Shown one piece after another: positions 7,270 to 16,550 of a stretch of DNA of 64,000 nt. How positions within the stretch are numbered: position 1 is the stretch's first letter; each line of letters starts with the position of its first letter. A program made the translations under genes and the position numbers. Under the pieces are notes generated by a model. That model saw only the letters and a program-made list of their open reading frames with translations. It did not search any database and was not told the origin of the DNA. This stretch comes from CAYURP01 sp964447175 (GTDB lineage Bacteria > Zixibacteria > MSB-5A5 > SM23-73-2): the NCBI GenBank assembly GCA_964447175.1, contig CAYURP010000003.1, positions 1-64,000 on the forward strand, read 5' to 3'.

Positions 7270-8726
7270 ATTTCTCTTTCAGGAAGTTTATCCATTCCGC
7301 ATTTGCCAGCTTCCCTCTCCATCAGTTTTGTCAATTCCTTTTTTGTGCTCTCCGGGAGCTTTGTTGGCACATAATTTTGAATAAGCTTTTCCACCTCCAG
7401 ATGGGCTCTTTCCAGAAGCGTTACACTTCCCTCCTCCTGCCATCTGGTTCTGTTGGCTCTATCGATCACCGGACCAGGAAAATAGAACTCCTCTTTCAGG
7501 TACCGAAGGGTATGTTCCGATATGAGCAGGTGTTTCTCCCTGAGGAGCTCCTCGAATCTGGGAAGAGATGGAAAATCCTCTTTGGGCTGGATACCTTGTA
7601 TCAAACGAAGGGTCATCCCGCAAATCTCATTATCCAGAATCAGTTTTTCCAGGCTCTGGCAGCTTTCAAAGTCAAGCATTCCTGGACCGGATACGTTATT
7701 TATTCCGGACAGAGCAGCTAATGTGGCACCCATTGAGGACTCCAGCCCGGACTGGGCGTCAAGCTGTTTGGCATCGCTAAGGGAAATATAAGCCTGGGTG
7801 GGTATGCCCAAAAATTTTCCGATCTCATTGTAGGCGCAGTCTATCATCATGGTTTCAACTGCACCCATAGGTGTGGTCTCATATCGGAGATCAAATATAG
7901 CCGGAGAACCACCATAAAGCACCGGGACACCAGGATTGACCAGCTGGCTTATCACGATCCCGCTCACGGTTTCGGCAGTATGCTGGATCAAAGTCCCCAC
8001 CAGGGTAACCGGTGCCATAAAACCTGACAAGGGCATGGCTATGAACTCAACCGGTATAAAGTAGCGGGCACAGTCAACCACGTTCTGGGACGTAACATCG
8101 CTCCATTTCAAAGGCGAGGTGGGACAGCAGGAAAATATGGTCAGGGGCTTTTCAGCTAACTCTTTTTCCGTTCCTCGAACCGCAAGCTGCAGATCCTTCA
8201 AAATATCAAAACCCTCAATGGTAAAAGCTCCGGTAACCACTGGTTTCTGACAATAAAGAAGGCTGAGAAAAAGCCGGTAGCTATCTGAAATATTCTCGTG
8301 CACATCAGCAGGAATCATAGCCGTGCTCTGAGAGGCGATATGATCCAGGCCACTGACGATCTTTGCATATTTAATATAATCTGATGTTTCAGGCTTGCGG
8401 ATCTTTTTGCCATCATAATCCAGAATATGTAAAGCAGCAGACCCTGGTGTGAAATAGACGTTGTCTCCTGAAAAATCGTGGGTCTCATTCCCCAAAACAT
8501 CATAGAGTTTAAATGAGCGGGGAACAGTCTCCAATGCCTTTTCCAGGATTTCCTCCGTAAGAAAAACATGATATTTGTCTTTTTCCACCTTAGCACCATG
8601 ATCGGCAAACAGGGAAATAATGTTCTCGTTGTGAATTTCCACACCAAGTTTATAAAGAATTTCCTTTGCCTCCGAAACTATCCTTTGTATAAGTTCATCG
8701 CTCAAGAATCTCAGAACTGGCCTCAT
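7266..8726 (-). CDS. MttB-family methyltransferase, non-pyrrolysine
   Basis: A 486-residue TIM-barrel protein of the trimethylamine:corrinoid methyltransferase family. It starts MRPVLRFLSDE and shows the family's long conserved body, for example FTPGSAALHILD, LFSC-type CCPTSPL and LVNPGVPVLYGG. The frame runs full length with no in-frame TAG, so it lacks the pyrrolysine of true MttB. Characterised members of this class demethylate quaternary amines such as glycine betaine, proline betaine, carnitine or butyrobetaine; the substrate here cannot be read from sequence. AAGGAG precedes the ATG, and a perfect promoter lies about 100 bp upstream. It is first in the four-gene methyl-transfer operon and probably loads the corrinoid protein. 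Confidence 0.85.
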   Translation of the reverse strand: MRPVLRFLSDELIQRIVSEAKEILYKLGVEIHNENIISLFADHGAKVEKDKYHVFLTEEILEKALETVPRSFKLYDVLGNETHDFSGDNVYFTPGSAALHILDYDGKKIRKPETSDYIKYAKIVSGLDHIASQSTAMIPADVHENISDSYRLFLSLLYCQKPVVTGAFTIEGFDILKDLQLAVRGTEKELAEKPLTIFSCCPTSPLKWSDVTSQNVVDCARYFIPVEFIAMPLSGFMAPVTLVGTLIQHTAETVSGIVISQLVNPGVPVLYGGSPAIFDLRYETTPMGAVETMMIDCAYNEIGKFLGIPTQAYISLSDAKQLDAQSGLESSMGATLAALSGINNVSGPGMLDFESCQSLEKLILDNEICGMTLRLIQGIQPKEDFPSLPRFEELLREKHLLISEHTLRYLKEEFYFPGPVIDRANRTRWQEEGSVTLLERAHLEVEKLIQNYVPTKLPESTKKELTKLMEREAGKCGMDKLPEREI

Positions 8727-9111
8727 TATCTACTCCTTTTAAATTAAGATAAATTATCTCATCTCAAATCAACAATTTAAACTTTTGGCTTGAACACACA
8801 AAGCTTATTTTAAGCCATTTGACTACTATTATAGAGCATTTCTAAGTCAATGTCAATAACTCTATCACCTGAAATCTCTGAATCGGAAAGCAGTGGAGAT
8901 CAGGGGATTGGTCAGGATATCCCCTGAAAAAGCATTTTTAAATTTCTATTTTTATTTTAAGAATTTCAGATACACTATATTCCATAGATAAAAATATAAT
9001 CATCTCATCTTGGGTTTTTATAAGTATTAAGTGAAACAAATTATTGTTATTCCTGTCTAATAAGTTAAATTGGAATGATATGATGTTCGCCAAATTAAAA
9101 TCGGAGGTTTT
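8727..9111. other. Divergent intergenic region with promoter and one hairpin
   Basis: No gene is seen. It holds the consensus minus-strand promoter at 8828-8856 and a perfect 8-bp hairpin with arms CAGGGGAT (8901-8908) and ATCCCCTG (8919-8926). The plus-strand hydrolase gene follows with GGAGG upstream of its ATG; its own promoter was not clear. Confidence 0.5.
8828..8856 (-). promoter_or_regulatory. Perfect-consensus sigma-70 promoter of the methyl-transfer operon
   Basis: Minus strand TTGACA (8851-8856), exactly 17 bp, TATAAT (8828-8833). Transcription would start near 8821, giving a leader of about 95 nt before the MttB-like ATG. No riboswitch fold was recognised in that leader. Confidence 0.85.
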
Positions 9112-10821
9112 ATGTCAGAACCACAATTTTCTTCAAGGTTTTTTTCAGCTGAGAAGATCGCCTTTTTTGTGCTGATCTTTTTGCTATTTGTTTTATTCGC
9201 CAACACCCAGGGCAAAGAGTTAAAACAAGAGATGGATGGCTATTTAAAGGCCTGTCATGAGATCTGGAAATTTCACGGTGCGACTCTGGTGGCAAAAAAT
9301 GGAGAGGTGATATTCAAAAATGGATATGGTATGGCCAATATCGAGCTGGGCGTTCCCAATACACCGGAGATGAAATTTCAAATCGGATCCATCACCAAAC
9401 AGTTCACAGCCACAGCCATTCTACAACTTCAGGAAAAGGGGCTTCTGAGTTTGGATGATCTTATTACCAAATATTTACACGAATATCCTGAAGAAACCGG
9501 TAATAAGATTACCATCCATCATCTTTTATCGCACACCTCCGGGATTCCTAACTATACCGATATGCCAGATATTATGTCTCAGAAGTCGCTTCCAGTAACA
9601 GTGGATGAGCTTCTTGCAATCTTTAAAGATAAGCCGCTGGATTTTGAACCAGGAGAAAAGTATAAGTACAGCAACTCGGGTTATGTGGTTCTGGGTGCGA
9701 TAATTGAGGCTATATCCGGAAAAAGCTATGAGGAGTACATACGAGAAAATATTTTTGAAACACTTAAAATGAGCAATTCAGGATACGATCATCGGGACAG
9801 GATAATTAAGAATCGGGCAGCTGGCTACACCCAGGATGAAAAGGGCGAGCTGCGTAACGCTGATTTCGTGCATATGTCTGCTCCCTATGCCGCCGGGGCA
9901 TTGTACTCCACCGTGGATGATATGCTCATCTGGGATCAGGCTCTTTACACCGAAAAAATCCTGAAAAAAAGCTCTCAGGAGAAAATGTTCACACCTGTTC
10001 TGAAGAATTACGGTTACGGCTGGGTTATTGAGGAAAAATATGCCAGACCCCATATCTGGCACAATGGCGGTATAGACGGCTTCCATACCACCTTCGATCG
10101 CTGGGTAAGCGATTCTGTTTGCGTTGTGGTATTAAGCAATAACGACAACGCTCCTGTGGAGAATATCGCCAGCGGACTGGCAGCCATAATGTTTGACCAA
10201 CCCTATGATGTCCCCGTAATCAAGACCCCTATTGAGGTGGACCCAAAAATATTTGCCGACTATGAGGGAGCTTATGAGATTGCAGAAGACGATTATCGTT
10301 TTGTTGATATCGAAGATACTGCATTGTACTCCCAGCGTGGCGGAAGTGTACGATTTAGACTATATCCCGAAGCAGAGGACAAATTCTATTTTGAACACGA
10401 CCACACCGTAACCCTGATCTTTGTGCGAGATCAAAATGGTGAAGTAATCAAACACATCATTCACCAGCAAGGTGAAGATAAACCCGCTGAAAAACTTCAA
10501 GGCGAGCAAGCTGAAAAGATTCTAACGGATAGAAAAGCAAAAACACAGGTTGCTGAGGTGGATCCAAAAATCTTCGAACGATATGTCGGAGAGTACCAGC
10601 TTGCTCCCGGATTCATACTTACAGTCAGGACAAGAGATAACAGAATCTTCACCCAGGCAACAGGCCAGCAGGAAGCGGAGATATTCCCTCATTCCGAAAC
10701 CGAATTTTTCCTGAAAGTGGTTGATGCCCAAATTACATTTGTAATAGATGAAAATGGCAGCATAACCAGCCTGATTCTGCATCAGGGTGGTCAGGATATG
10801 CCCGCAGAAAAAATCAAATAG
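9112..10821 (+). CDS. Serine beta-lactamase-fold hydrolase (class C/PbpX family)
   Basis: A 569-residue protein with an N-terminal membrane anchor or signal (about 16-31), then a beta-lactamase/transpeptidase-like domain. The catalytic SITK (Ser93, Lys96), YSN (188-190) and a WHNGG motif standing for the third KTG-type box are all present. The C-terminal 200 residues hold two copies of a DUF3471-like beta unit (each starting EVDPKIF...Y.G.Y). Members act as esterases, D-amino-acid peptidases or penicillin-binding relatives, mostly outside the cytoplasm, and few are true resistance enzymes. ATG at 9112 has GGAGG 4-5 nt upstream. Confidence 0.85.
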   Translation: MSEPQFSSRFFSAEKIAFFVLIFLLFVLFANTQGKELKQEMDGYLKACHEIWKFHGATLVAKNGEVIFKNGYGMANIELGVPNTPEMKFQIGSITKQFTATAILQLQEKGLLSLDDLITKYLHEYPEETGNKITIHHLLSHTSGIPNYTDMPDIMSQKSLPVTVDELLAIFKDKPLDFEPGEKYKYSNSGYVVLGAIIEAISGKSYEEYIRENIFETLKMSNSGYDHRDRIIKNRAAGYTQDEKGELRNADFVHMSAPYAAGALYSTVDDMLIWDQALYTEKILKKSSQEKMFTPVLKNYGYGWVIEEKYARPHIWHNGGIDGFHTTFDRWVSDSVCVVVLSNNDNAPVENIASGLAAIMFDQPYDVPVIKTPIEVDPKIFADYEGAYEIAEDDYRFVDIEDTALYSQRGGSVRFRLYPEAEDKFYFEHDHTVTLIFVRDQNGEVIKHIIHQQGEDKPAEKLQGEQAEKILTDRKAKTQVAEVDPKIFERYVGEYQLAPGFILTVRTRDNRIFTQATGQQEAEIFPHSETEFFLKVVDAQITFVIDENGSITSLILHQGGQDMPAEKIK

Positions 10822-11043
10822 TCTTAGTTCATTGTGAAATGAATCTGGACTTTATCTAATATTTCGCTATTTGAAGATGTAATCGACTTTGCTAACTTCT
10901 TCTCAAGAATTAGAACATCCTCAGCTATTATAAAATTGTAATATACGTGTGTACCCTAACACTTCGTTCATGATTGTTAATTAGTGAACCTCAGCACATG
11001 AGAAGATATCGTAAAAATACCATACTTTGGAGAAAATGGGGTG

Positions 11044-11823
11044 CTATTTGAGTAGAACTATCTTCTTTGATTCGGAAAATTCACCAGCTTGTATTTTACA
11101 GAAATAAATCCCGCTGGAAGCCAGAGCACCCCTTTTGTCTGTGCCATCCCAATAAATAGTTTTATGTCCTTGGGTCTGAAATTCATCAGTTAAAGTTTTG
11201 ATCTTTTGACCAAGGATATTGTAAATGACTATTCTTACTTCTGTTGGGTGTGACAGAGAATAAGCAATTCTTGTGGAAGAGTTAAAAGGATTGGGCCAGT
11301 TCTGGTGTAAAGAAAAAGAAGCAGGCGACAGAGTTTCGTGGCTCTCTACAACATCAGTCGCCTGATCATATTTTATAATTGCTCTTATCAGAGGATCTCC
11401 CCAATATGGACCAGGTGGGATAATATTCCACAAACCAAAACCACTACTATCAACATATAAAGTGTAATGATTTGCTTCAATAGTAGAGTCAAAAAGCACA
11501 AATGAATCTAATGTTGTTGAGCTAAAACCTATGTAGAAGTCAGAATCAAAGTGAAGCCCATATGATGAAATATCTATAGTTTGCCAATTTGGGTAGAGAA
11601 TGGTTCTATCGATTTTTAGTTTCAATTTCTCTTGATAGGGAAAACCAGAAGCATCAGACCAAATGCGGAGATAACTGTTTATGCCTGTAGAGTAAAACTG
11701 AGTGGTTACAGTTAACAAACTACATGGAGAGTGAGGTGTAAATCTTACAGCATAACTGATGTGAACATCAAAAGGATCTACTGGACCTATATAATCAAAA
11801 AAAAAACGCATTTCCGTCATCAT
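11044..11823 (-). CDS. C-terminal part of frameshifted M4 peptidase, with sorting domain
   Basis: A 259-codon frame that reads as the continuation of the M4 metallopeptidase at 11795-13567. It starts with no ribosome site of its own, inside the peptidase gene. Residues from DYIGPVDPF onward form a beta-sandwich module, and the end carries LHQNWPNPFNSSTRIAYSL...YNILGQKIKTL...GIYFCKIQAG, the C-terminal sorting or anchoring module of FCB-group secreted proteins. Removing one T from the T10 run at 11797-11806 joins the two frames as DDGNAFFFDYIG. It is best treated as one gene of about 840 codons split by a one-base indel. Confidence 0.8.
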   Translation of the reverse strand: MMTEMRFFFDYIGPVDPFDVHISYAVRFTPHSPCSLLTVTTQFYSTGINSYLRIWSDASGFPYQEKLKLKIDRTILYPNWQTIDISSYGLHFDSDFYIGFSSTTLDSFVLFDSTIEANHYTLYVDSSGFGLWNIIPPGPYWGDPLIRAIIKYDQATDVVESHETLSPASFSLHQNWPNPFNSSTRIAYSLSHPTEVRIVIYNILGQKIKTLTDEFQTQGHKTIYWDGTDKRGALASSGIYFCKIQAGEFSESKKIVLLK

Positions 11824-13567
11824 ATACTAAAGTATCTGTTCCAATACTATAAAAATCACTTATTCCCACTTGGTTAAAAGCATAATTTATAGAGTTAACA
11901 ATATGGGTGTAATTAAGTGCAGATGAATACAGGTCGTCTGTTGCTTGTAAAAGCCCACGCCTTAAATCTACAAATCTCGATTTTTGGGTTAAATAATAAC
12001 AGAGGGTTTGATAATAGAGTTGCTCAGTAGTATCCTTTGTAATGGCAGACCCCAGCAGATAGCAAGCTTTATTAGGAATATTCATATTGATATGTACACC
12101 ACCATTATCATAATCAAAATATCCAGGAAAAAAAACATATTCACTCATATGAGCGGGTGCAGGATTTAATCCACCTTCGTTAGAGTGTGGATCGGACATA
12201 TCTCTTAAAGCATCTCCAGTAGTTAATGGGGTGAATATATCTTCACCTATTAGCCAGTCCTCTCTATCGATCATCGCAGCCCACATATCTGAAAAGTGTT
12301 CATTTAGGGCACCCCATTCTCTCAAATATATTATGTTTGCAGTGCCTTGTGTAACTGCGTGTCCAAACTCGTGTGCTACACAATCCAAGCCCCCTGAGAT
12401 GGGAGAAAAATTAGTTCCATCTCCATCACCAAAAACCATATATTCCTGTGCAGGTGACCAAAAAGCATTATTCTTAAGATAATCATAGTGCACTACGGCC
12501 TCTATTGGAGCACCCTGATCATCCCAACTATTTCTGCTAAAAGTATTGTAAAAATAATCATAGACCTGTCCCATATAATAATGGGCACTTACAGCGGATT
12601 TTAGATATTCTGTATCATTGAAATGTCCGTCACTATTTGGGTCTAAAACCCTGAGATCGTTAGCATAGATAGTATCATCTAATCCGTCCCAGGTTGTTAT
12701 TACCCCATCAAAATTTTCTATTGGAGGACTATACATAGGTTTTGTTGCATCAATCAGAAAAAAAATACCACTTAGGTCATAAGCCTTTAAACTTACCATT
12801 TCTCCGTTAACCATAATTCCATCTGCTTCAATAGGGCCATCGAATTTCACATCATTGTATTTAAGTAAAATGTCACCACTTTGCGCATCTATGAAATATA
12901 TCCAAATATGAAACATATCAGGAATTAGAGTGATCCGCCAGGCAAGATGTGTTGCTCCTTCCCAGGTGAAAATATGAAGTACTGAAGTTGGGTCTTTTAT
13001 CCAAGAAGCCTGTTTTCCTAATTCATCTTTAGCTATTTGTAAGGCTTCATCTTTTGATACTGAAGGGGCTATATCAATTTGAGGAGTTGGTTCCCATCTA
13101 CCGTTAATCAGCTTAATAAAGCCATCCTTATCGTAATGAAGTAAAAGTTCAGCACCCCAGACAGGAATTCCCTCATAATATTGGTCAAAGCGGAGGTGAG
13201 TGTTTCCAGCTTTATCCATTTTTTCAGATTCCAGCTTCAATTCAGCTTTCGGTTTTTGAAGCAGGAAAAGGTCGTTGTACTCATCGAGAAAATTAAAGGC
13301 AAACTCGACTTTTTCATCACCTGCATGCTTACTGAGTTTACCTTTCAGAAAAGTGGGAACTCCATTATCATCATATCGAACCTCAACTTCAGTAGCCAAA
13401 TCCTTTTTCAATATGATCAAGGTCGAATCTCTTGCAACTATGAGTTTTTCCTTCTCCTGTGTTTGTGGTGTTTTTTGGATGGGTTTTCTCCTGCTCCATC
13501 CAAAAGACAAATCAGAGAAGAGAAGTAATATGCAAAAGGAGAGGATTGATAATTTAATTAAACGCAT
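11795..13567 (-). CDS. M4 (thermolysin-family) metallopeptidase, 5' part of split gene
   Basis: A 590-codon frame with a signal peptide (MRLIKLSILSFCILLLFSDLSFG), an FTP-like propeptide region (roughly 60-230, with LRFDQYYEGIPVWGAEL and the YFIDAQSGDIL strand) and the catalytic domain. The zinc motif is HEFGH (near nt 12360-12375), and GALNEHFSDMWAA supplies the third ligand Glu. Thermolysin relatives are secreted endopeptidases that cleave before hydrophobic residues. The frame ends prematurely in FFF-stop at a T10 homopolymer; one base fewer continues into the sorting-domain frame at 11044-11823. This could be an assembly error or slippage-prone tract. A promoter lies at 13642-13670. Confidence 0.85.
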   Translation of the reverse strand: MRLIKLSILSFCILLLFSDLSFGWSRRKPIQKTPQTQEKEKLIVARDSTLIILKKDLATEVEVRYDDNGVPTFLKGKLSKHAGDEKVEFAFNFLDEYNDLFLLQKPKAELKLESEKMDKAGNTHLRFDQYYEGIPVWGAELLLHYDKDGFIKLINGRWEPTPQIDIAPSVSKDEALQIAKDELGKQASWIKDPTSVLHIFTWEGATHLAWRITLIPDMFHIWIYFIDAQSGDILLKYNDVKFDGPIEADGIMVNGEMVSLKAYDLSGIFFLIDATKPMYSPPIENFDGVITTWDGLDDTIYANDLRVLDPNSDGHFNDTEYLKSAVSAHYYMGQVYDYFYNTFSRNSWDDQGAPIEAVVHYDYLKNNAFWSPAQEYMVFGDGDGTNFSPISGGLDCVAHEFGHAVTQGTANIIYLREWGALNEHFSDMWAAMIDREDWLIGEDIFTPLTTGDALRDMSDPHSNEGGLNPAPAHMSEYVFFPGYFDYDNGGVHINMNIPNKACYLLGSAITKDTTEQLYYQTLCYYLTQKSRFVDLRRGLLQATDDLYSSALNYTHIVNSINYAFNQVGISDFYSIGTDTLVYDDGNAFFF

Positions 13568-13641
13568 AACAAAATCTCCTTTCTTTGGAGTTTGTTTTCT
13601 CTCTATAACTCCTTCCCTATTCTTCTATTCCTATAACATGA

Positions 13642-13670
13642 ACAATATTTATTTGTTCAAAAGATGTCAA
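13642..13670 (-). promoter_or_regulatory. Promoter of the M4 peptidase gene with dyad
   Basis: Minus strand TTGACA (13665-13670), 17 bp, TATTGT (13642-13647). A GAACAA/TTGTTC inverted repeat (13640-13645 and 13653-13658) overlaps the -10 box and spacer and could bind a repressor. Confidence 0.6.
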
Positions 13671-13843
13671 GGAAATTTTACTCTCTTTTGGAGATTTTTT
13701 ATTCCGTTTTGAGAGATTCATTTTTTTGTCTCCTTTTACCTCTATGCAAGATTTTCCCATTAGGGACTTTTCTAAAGAGACATTCCTAAATACCGATAAA
13801 CTAAGAAAATAGATAAATTCCAACTTCTTAAAAGGAAGGTGTT

Positions 13844-14962
13844 ATGTCGGTATTTTTAGAGGTAATCGAGTGGATGAATCCAAAGGAAAACGAGATGATC
13901 TACCGGATTCCGGAAACAGGGTCTGCTGAGATAAAACTGGGTGCCCAGTGTATTGTTCGGGACAGTCAGTCTGCGGTCTTTTTCAGAAATGGTAAAGCCT
14001 GCGATGTTCTGGGAACCGGCAGGCATACTTTAACCACCCTGAACCTGCCCGTGCTCACCAAGATTTTAGCCTTGCCCTGGGGATTTAAGTCCCCTTTCAG
14101 GGTGGAGGTCTATTTTGTCAATCACAAAATCTTCACCAATCTCAGATGGGGAACCAAAGACCCGGTGGCTTTCAGGGACAGCGAATTAGGTCTGGTACGT
14201 CTGCGTGCTTTTGGTGCTTATACTTTCAAGATTGTCGAGCCTTTGCTCTTTTTAAACACCTTAGTGGGAAGAGAAAATGTCTATACCACTGAACAGGTTG
14301 AGGATTACTTAAGACAGGTTATGGTTTCCCGGATCAACGACCTTTTCGGAGAGAAATTGGATACTATTCTGGAATTACCCCAGAAATATCAGAAACTGGC
14401 AGAAGAGGCTAAAGAGAGAATTAAATCAGAGTTCGGTAAATATGGAATGGAGCTCATCGACTTTTATATCTCCTCCATCACCCCGCCGGACGAGGTGCAG
14501 AAGATGATAGACGAGAAATCCGGAATGAAAGCTGTGGGCGATCTGGATAAGTTTTTGAAATTCGAGATGGCCAAAGCATTGGGACAATCAGGTGCAGGGG
14601 GCTATGCTCAAGCTGGCGTGGGAATGGGAGCCGGTGTTGGGGTTGGCGTATTAGTGCCCAGTCTTTTATCCAAAGCTATATCCTCAGATCAAAGGGATCT
14701 AAAATACGAATCGATCCCCACTATTACCTGTCCCAAATGCGGAGCGGACACACCAGAGCATTCCAGGTTCTGCTACAAATGCGGGCATCAGATGGTGGTG
14801 ATCAACAAATGTCCCCAATGTGGTAAGGACCTGCCAGCGGAGGCAAATTTCTGCTTGATATGCGGTCACGAATTATCCCAGAAGGTGAAATGTAAAAAGT
14901 GTAACACCATCCTCCCTCCGGGAACAAAGTTCTGCTACAACTGCGGAGAAAAAGTGGAATAA
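13844..14962 (+). CDS. SPFH-domain protein with three C-terminal zinc ribbons
   Basis: A 372-residue protein. The first 240 or so residues form an SPFH/Band-7-like domain of the YdjI 'virion core protein' type: MIYRIPETGSAEIKLGAQCIVRDSQSAVFFRNGKACDVLGTGRHTL, then the helix ending in ISSITPPDEVQKMIDEKSG. A Gly/Ala-rich linker (about 245-275) follows, then three double-CxxC zinc ribbons: CPKCG...CYKCG, CPQCG...CLICG and CKKCN...CYNCG. SPFH proteins oligomerise at membranes; the YdjI group is linked to membrane stress and phage-shock-like modules in other bacteria. It sits 3 bp before the zinc-ribbon gene at 14966, so the two are surely co-transcribed. Confidence 0.8.
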   Translation: MSVFLEVIEWMNPKENEMIYRIPETGSAEIKLGAQCIVRDSQSAVFFRNGKACDVLGTGRHTLTTLNLPVLTKILALPWGFKSPFRVEVYFVNHKIFTNLRWGTKDPVAFRDSELGLVRLRAFGAYTFKIVEPLLFLNTLVGRENVYTTEQVEDYLRQVMVSRINDLFGEKLDTILELPQKYQKLAEEAKERIKSEFGKYGMELIDFYISSITPPDEVQKMIDEKSGMKAVGDLDKFLKFEMAKALGQSGAGGYAQAGVGMGAGVGVGVLVPSLLSKAISSDQRDLKYESIPTITCPKCGADTPEHSRFCYKCGHQMVVINKCPQCGKDLPAEANFCLICGHELSQKVKCKKCNTILPPGTKFCYNCGEKVE

Positions 14963-14965
14963 AAT

Positions 14966-16363
14966 ATGCAGAGACTGAAGGTATCCACCTCCTGCCCTTC
15001 CTGTGGTGCGCCCTTCGAATTCTTAGAGGGTGCAAACGTTGCAAAATGTCCTTACTGTGACCTACCCCTTCTTTTTCAATCTCAGAAAAGGATTTTGAGA
15101 TATTATTTGCAGCCCAAGTTGAAAAAAAGAGAAGTACGTTTTCTGGTCGATAGATTTCGGAAGGTAAAAGGACAGTCTCTATCAAAAAGGATAGATCAGA
15201 TCAGACTTTTTTATCTCCCCTTCTGGAGGTTCACCGCACAGGCATTCTATACCATAATAAGTAACTCTTTTCCTGATCCTTTTCAGGAGACCTCAGACGA
15301 TGACATCCTGACCAAAGATTGGGATATAAACTTCACCGCCCACACATCCCACAATTTGGGAATAACCACACTGGGCATAAGATCTAAGTGGCTGGAGTTG
15401 AACCTTCTGACCGATAAAAAACTTTTAAAAGATGGAGAGGTCTCAAATCTTGATCTTAATTCTTCTGCTGCAAGACAAAGGGGAATGAAATCGCTTCATC
15501 TATACACAGATACAAAAAAGTCATATGAAGACGAGTTGTTTTTGAGGTTAACAGAGGAAAGACTGTCCCTGATCTATTTTCCTTTTTGGGTAGTGAATTT
15601 TATTGCTCCTGAAGGGAAATTCTTCCAGACCATAGACGGGATAACCAAAAGGACATTGAAACAAGGTCAGGGTTATTTCGAGTTAAAGCAAGAAAAAAAG
15701 AAAGATGCAGAGATTCTACACCCTCTTAAAATCGTCGCTCATCGCTGCCCCAATTGCGGATGGGATTTGCCGGTTACCCCATTTCACGTTGTCTTTCCCT
15801 GTGATAACTGTAAAAGGATCTGGGAAATATCCGAAAATGGCTATCAGGAAGTAAAAGGTGAAAAAGCAAAAGCTAAAGACAAACATTCGATCTCTGAATC
15901 TAAAACTTTTGAATATTGTCCCTTCTGGGTTTTTGAGATAAGATCAGGGCAAGACAAAAGCCTTTCCATTCAGGATGTGGCAAAGCTATTACCATCTGAG
16001 ATGGGATTATTTAAAGTCAAGGACAAATCCAAACCATTTCTTTTTTACATTCCCGCTTTCAAGATCAAAAATTTAAATAAGATACCGGACATAAGCTTTG
16101 CCTTCACCCGAACCCAGCCAGAACTGGAAAAAGAAACAGATATAAAAGGCAAGCTCAATGGAGTTTTTACCGCAGAAGAGGATGCCAAAAAGTTAGTTGA
16201 GCTTTTATGGATTGATCTGATATCCTCAAAACTAAACCTGGATCTAAAAACCTATAAAAACATAAAATGCGAAAAGGGAAAAATCCTCTGGCTCCCCTTT
16301 TATCAGGATGGAATATTCACCAGGGATGCAATTATAGAATATGGCTTTCAGAGAATAATGTAA
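14966..16363 (+). CDS. Zinc-ribbon protein partnered with the SPFH gene
   Basis: A 465-residue cytosolic-looking protein with no signal or membrane helix. It has an N-terminal zinc ribbon (CPSCGAPF...CPYCDLPL, residues 10-31) and a second one in the middle (CPNCGWDL...CDNCKRIW). Repeated segments of the form 'YLPFWRF', 'YFPFWVV', 'YCPFWVF' and 'WLPFYQ' mark four related beta units. This architecture is found next to SPFH/YdjI proteins, but I know of no demonstrated biochemical activity. The 3-bp spacing from the upstream gene argues for a joint membrane-associated complex. Confidence 0.6.
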   Translation: MQRLKVSTSCPSCGAPFEFLEGANVAKCPYCDLPLLFQSQKRILRYYLQPKLKKREVRFLVDRFRKVKGQSLSKRIDQIRLFYLPFWRFTAQAFYTIISNSFPDPFQETSDDDILTKDWDINFTAHTSHNLGITTLGIRSKWLELNLLTDKKLLKDGEVSNLDLNSSAARQRGMKSLHLYTDTKKSYEDELFLRLTEERLSLIYFPFWVVNFIAPEGKFFQTIDGITKRTLKQGQGYFELKQEKKKDAEILHPLKIVAHRCPNCGWDLPVTPFHVVFPCDNCKRIWEISENGYQEVKGEKAKAKDKHSISESKTFEYCPFWVFEIRSGQDKSLSIQDVAKLLPSEMGLFKVKDKSKPFLFYIPAFKIKNLNKIPDISFAFTRTQPELEKETDIKGKLNGVFTAEEDAKKLVELLWIDLISSKLNLDLKTYKNIKCEKGKILWLPFYQDGIFTRDAIIEYGFQRIM

Positions 16364-16493
16364 CTATTCTAAAACCCTTATCTCCAAAAAATAATAAGAG
16401 AACACCCCACCTATCCTTTTCCTTTAATTTAGATAAAGATTTCTTAAACATTAGATGATTCTTTTTTATTCACAATTACTCATCACTTTTTAG

Positions 16494-16521
16494 TTGACAA
16501 TGGATTAGTTTTTGCTAAAAT
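16494..16521 (+). promoter_or_regulatory. Promoter of the Ser/Thr kinase gene
   Basis: TTGACA (16494-16499), 16-bp spacer, TAAAAT (16516-16521). It predicts a short leader of about 20 nt before the ATG at 16551; no clear Shine-Dalgarno is seen in it. Confidence 0.65.
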
Positions 16522-16550
16522 ACTAAGAACTAAGATCCTTGGTAATGAAA

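Noticed and set aside
8727..8826. A cobalamin or SAM riboswitch before the methyl-transfer operon
   Set aside because: The leader is about 95 nt, too short for a B12 riboswitch, and no recognisable conserved boxes or terminator were seen.
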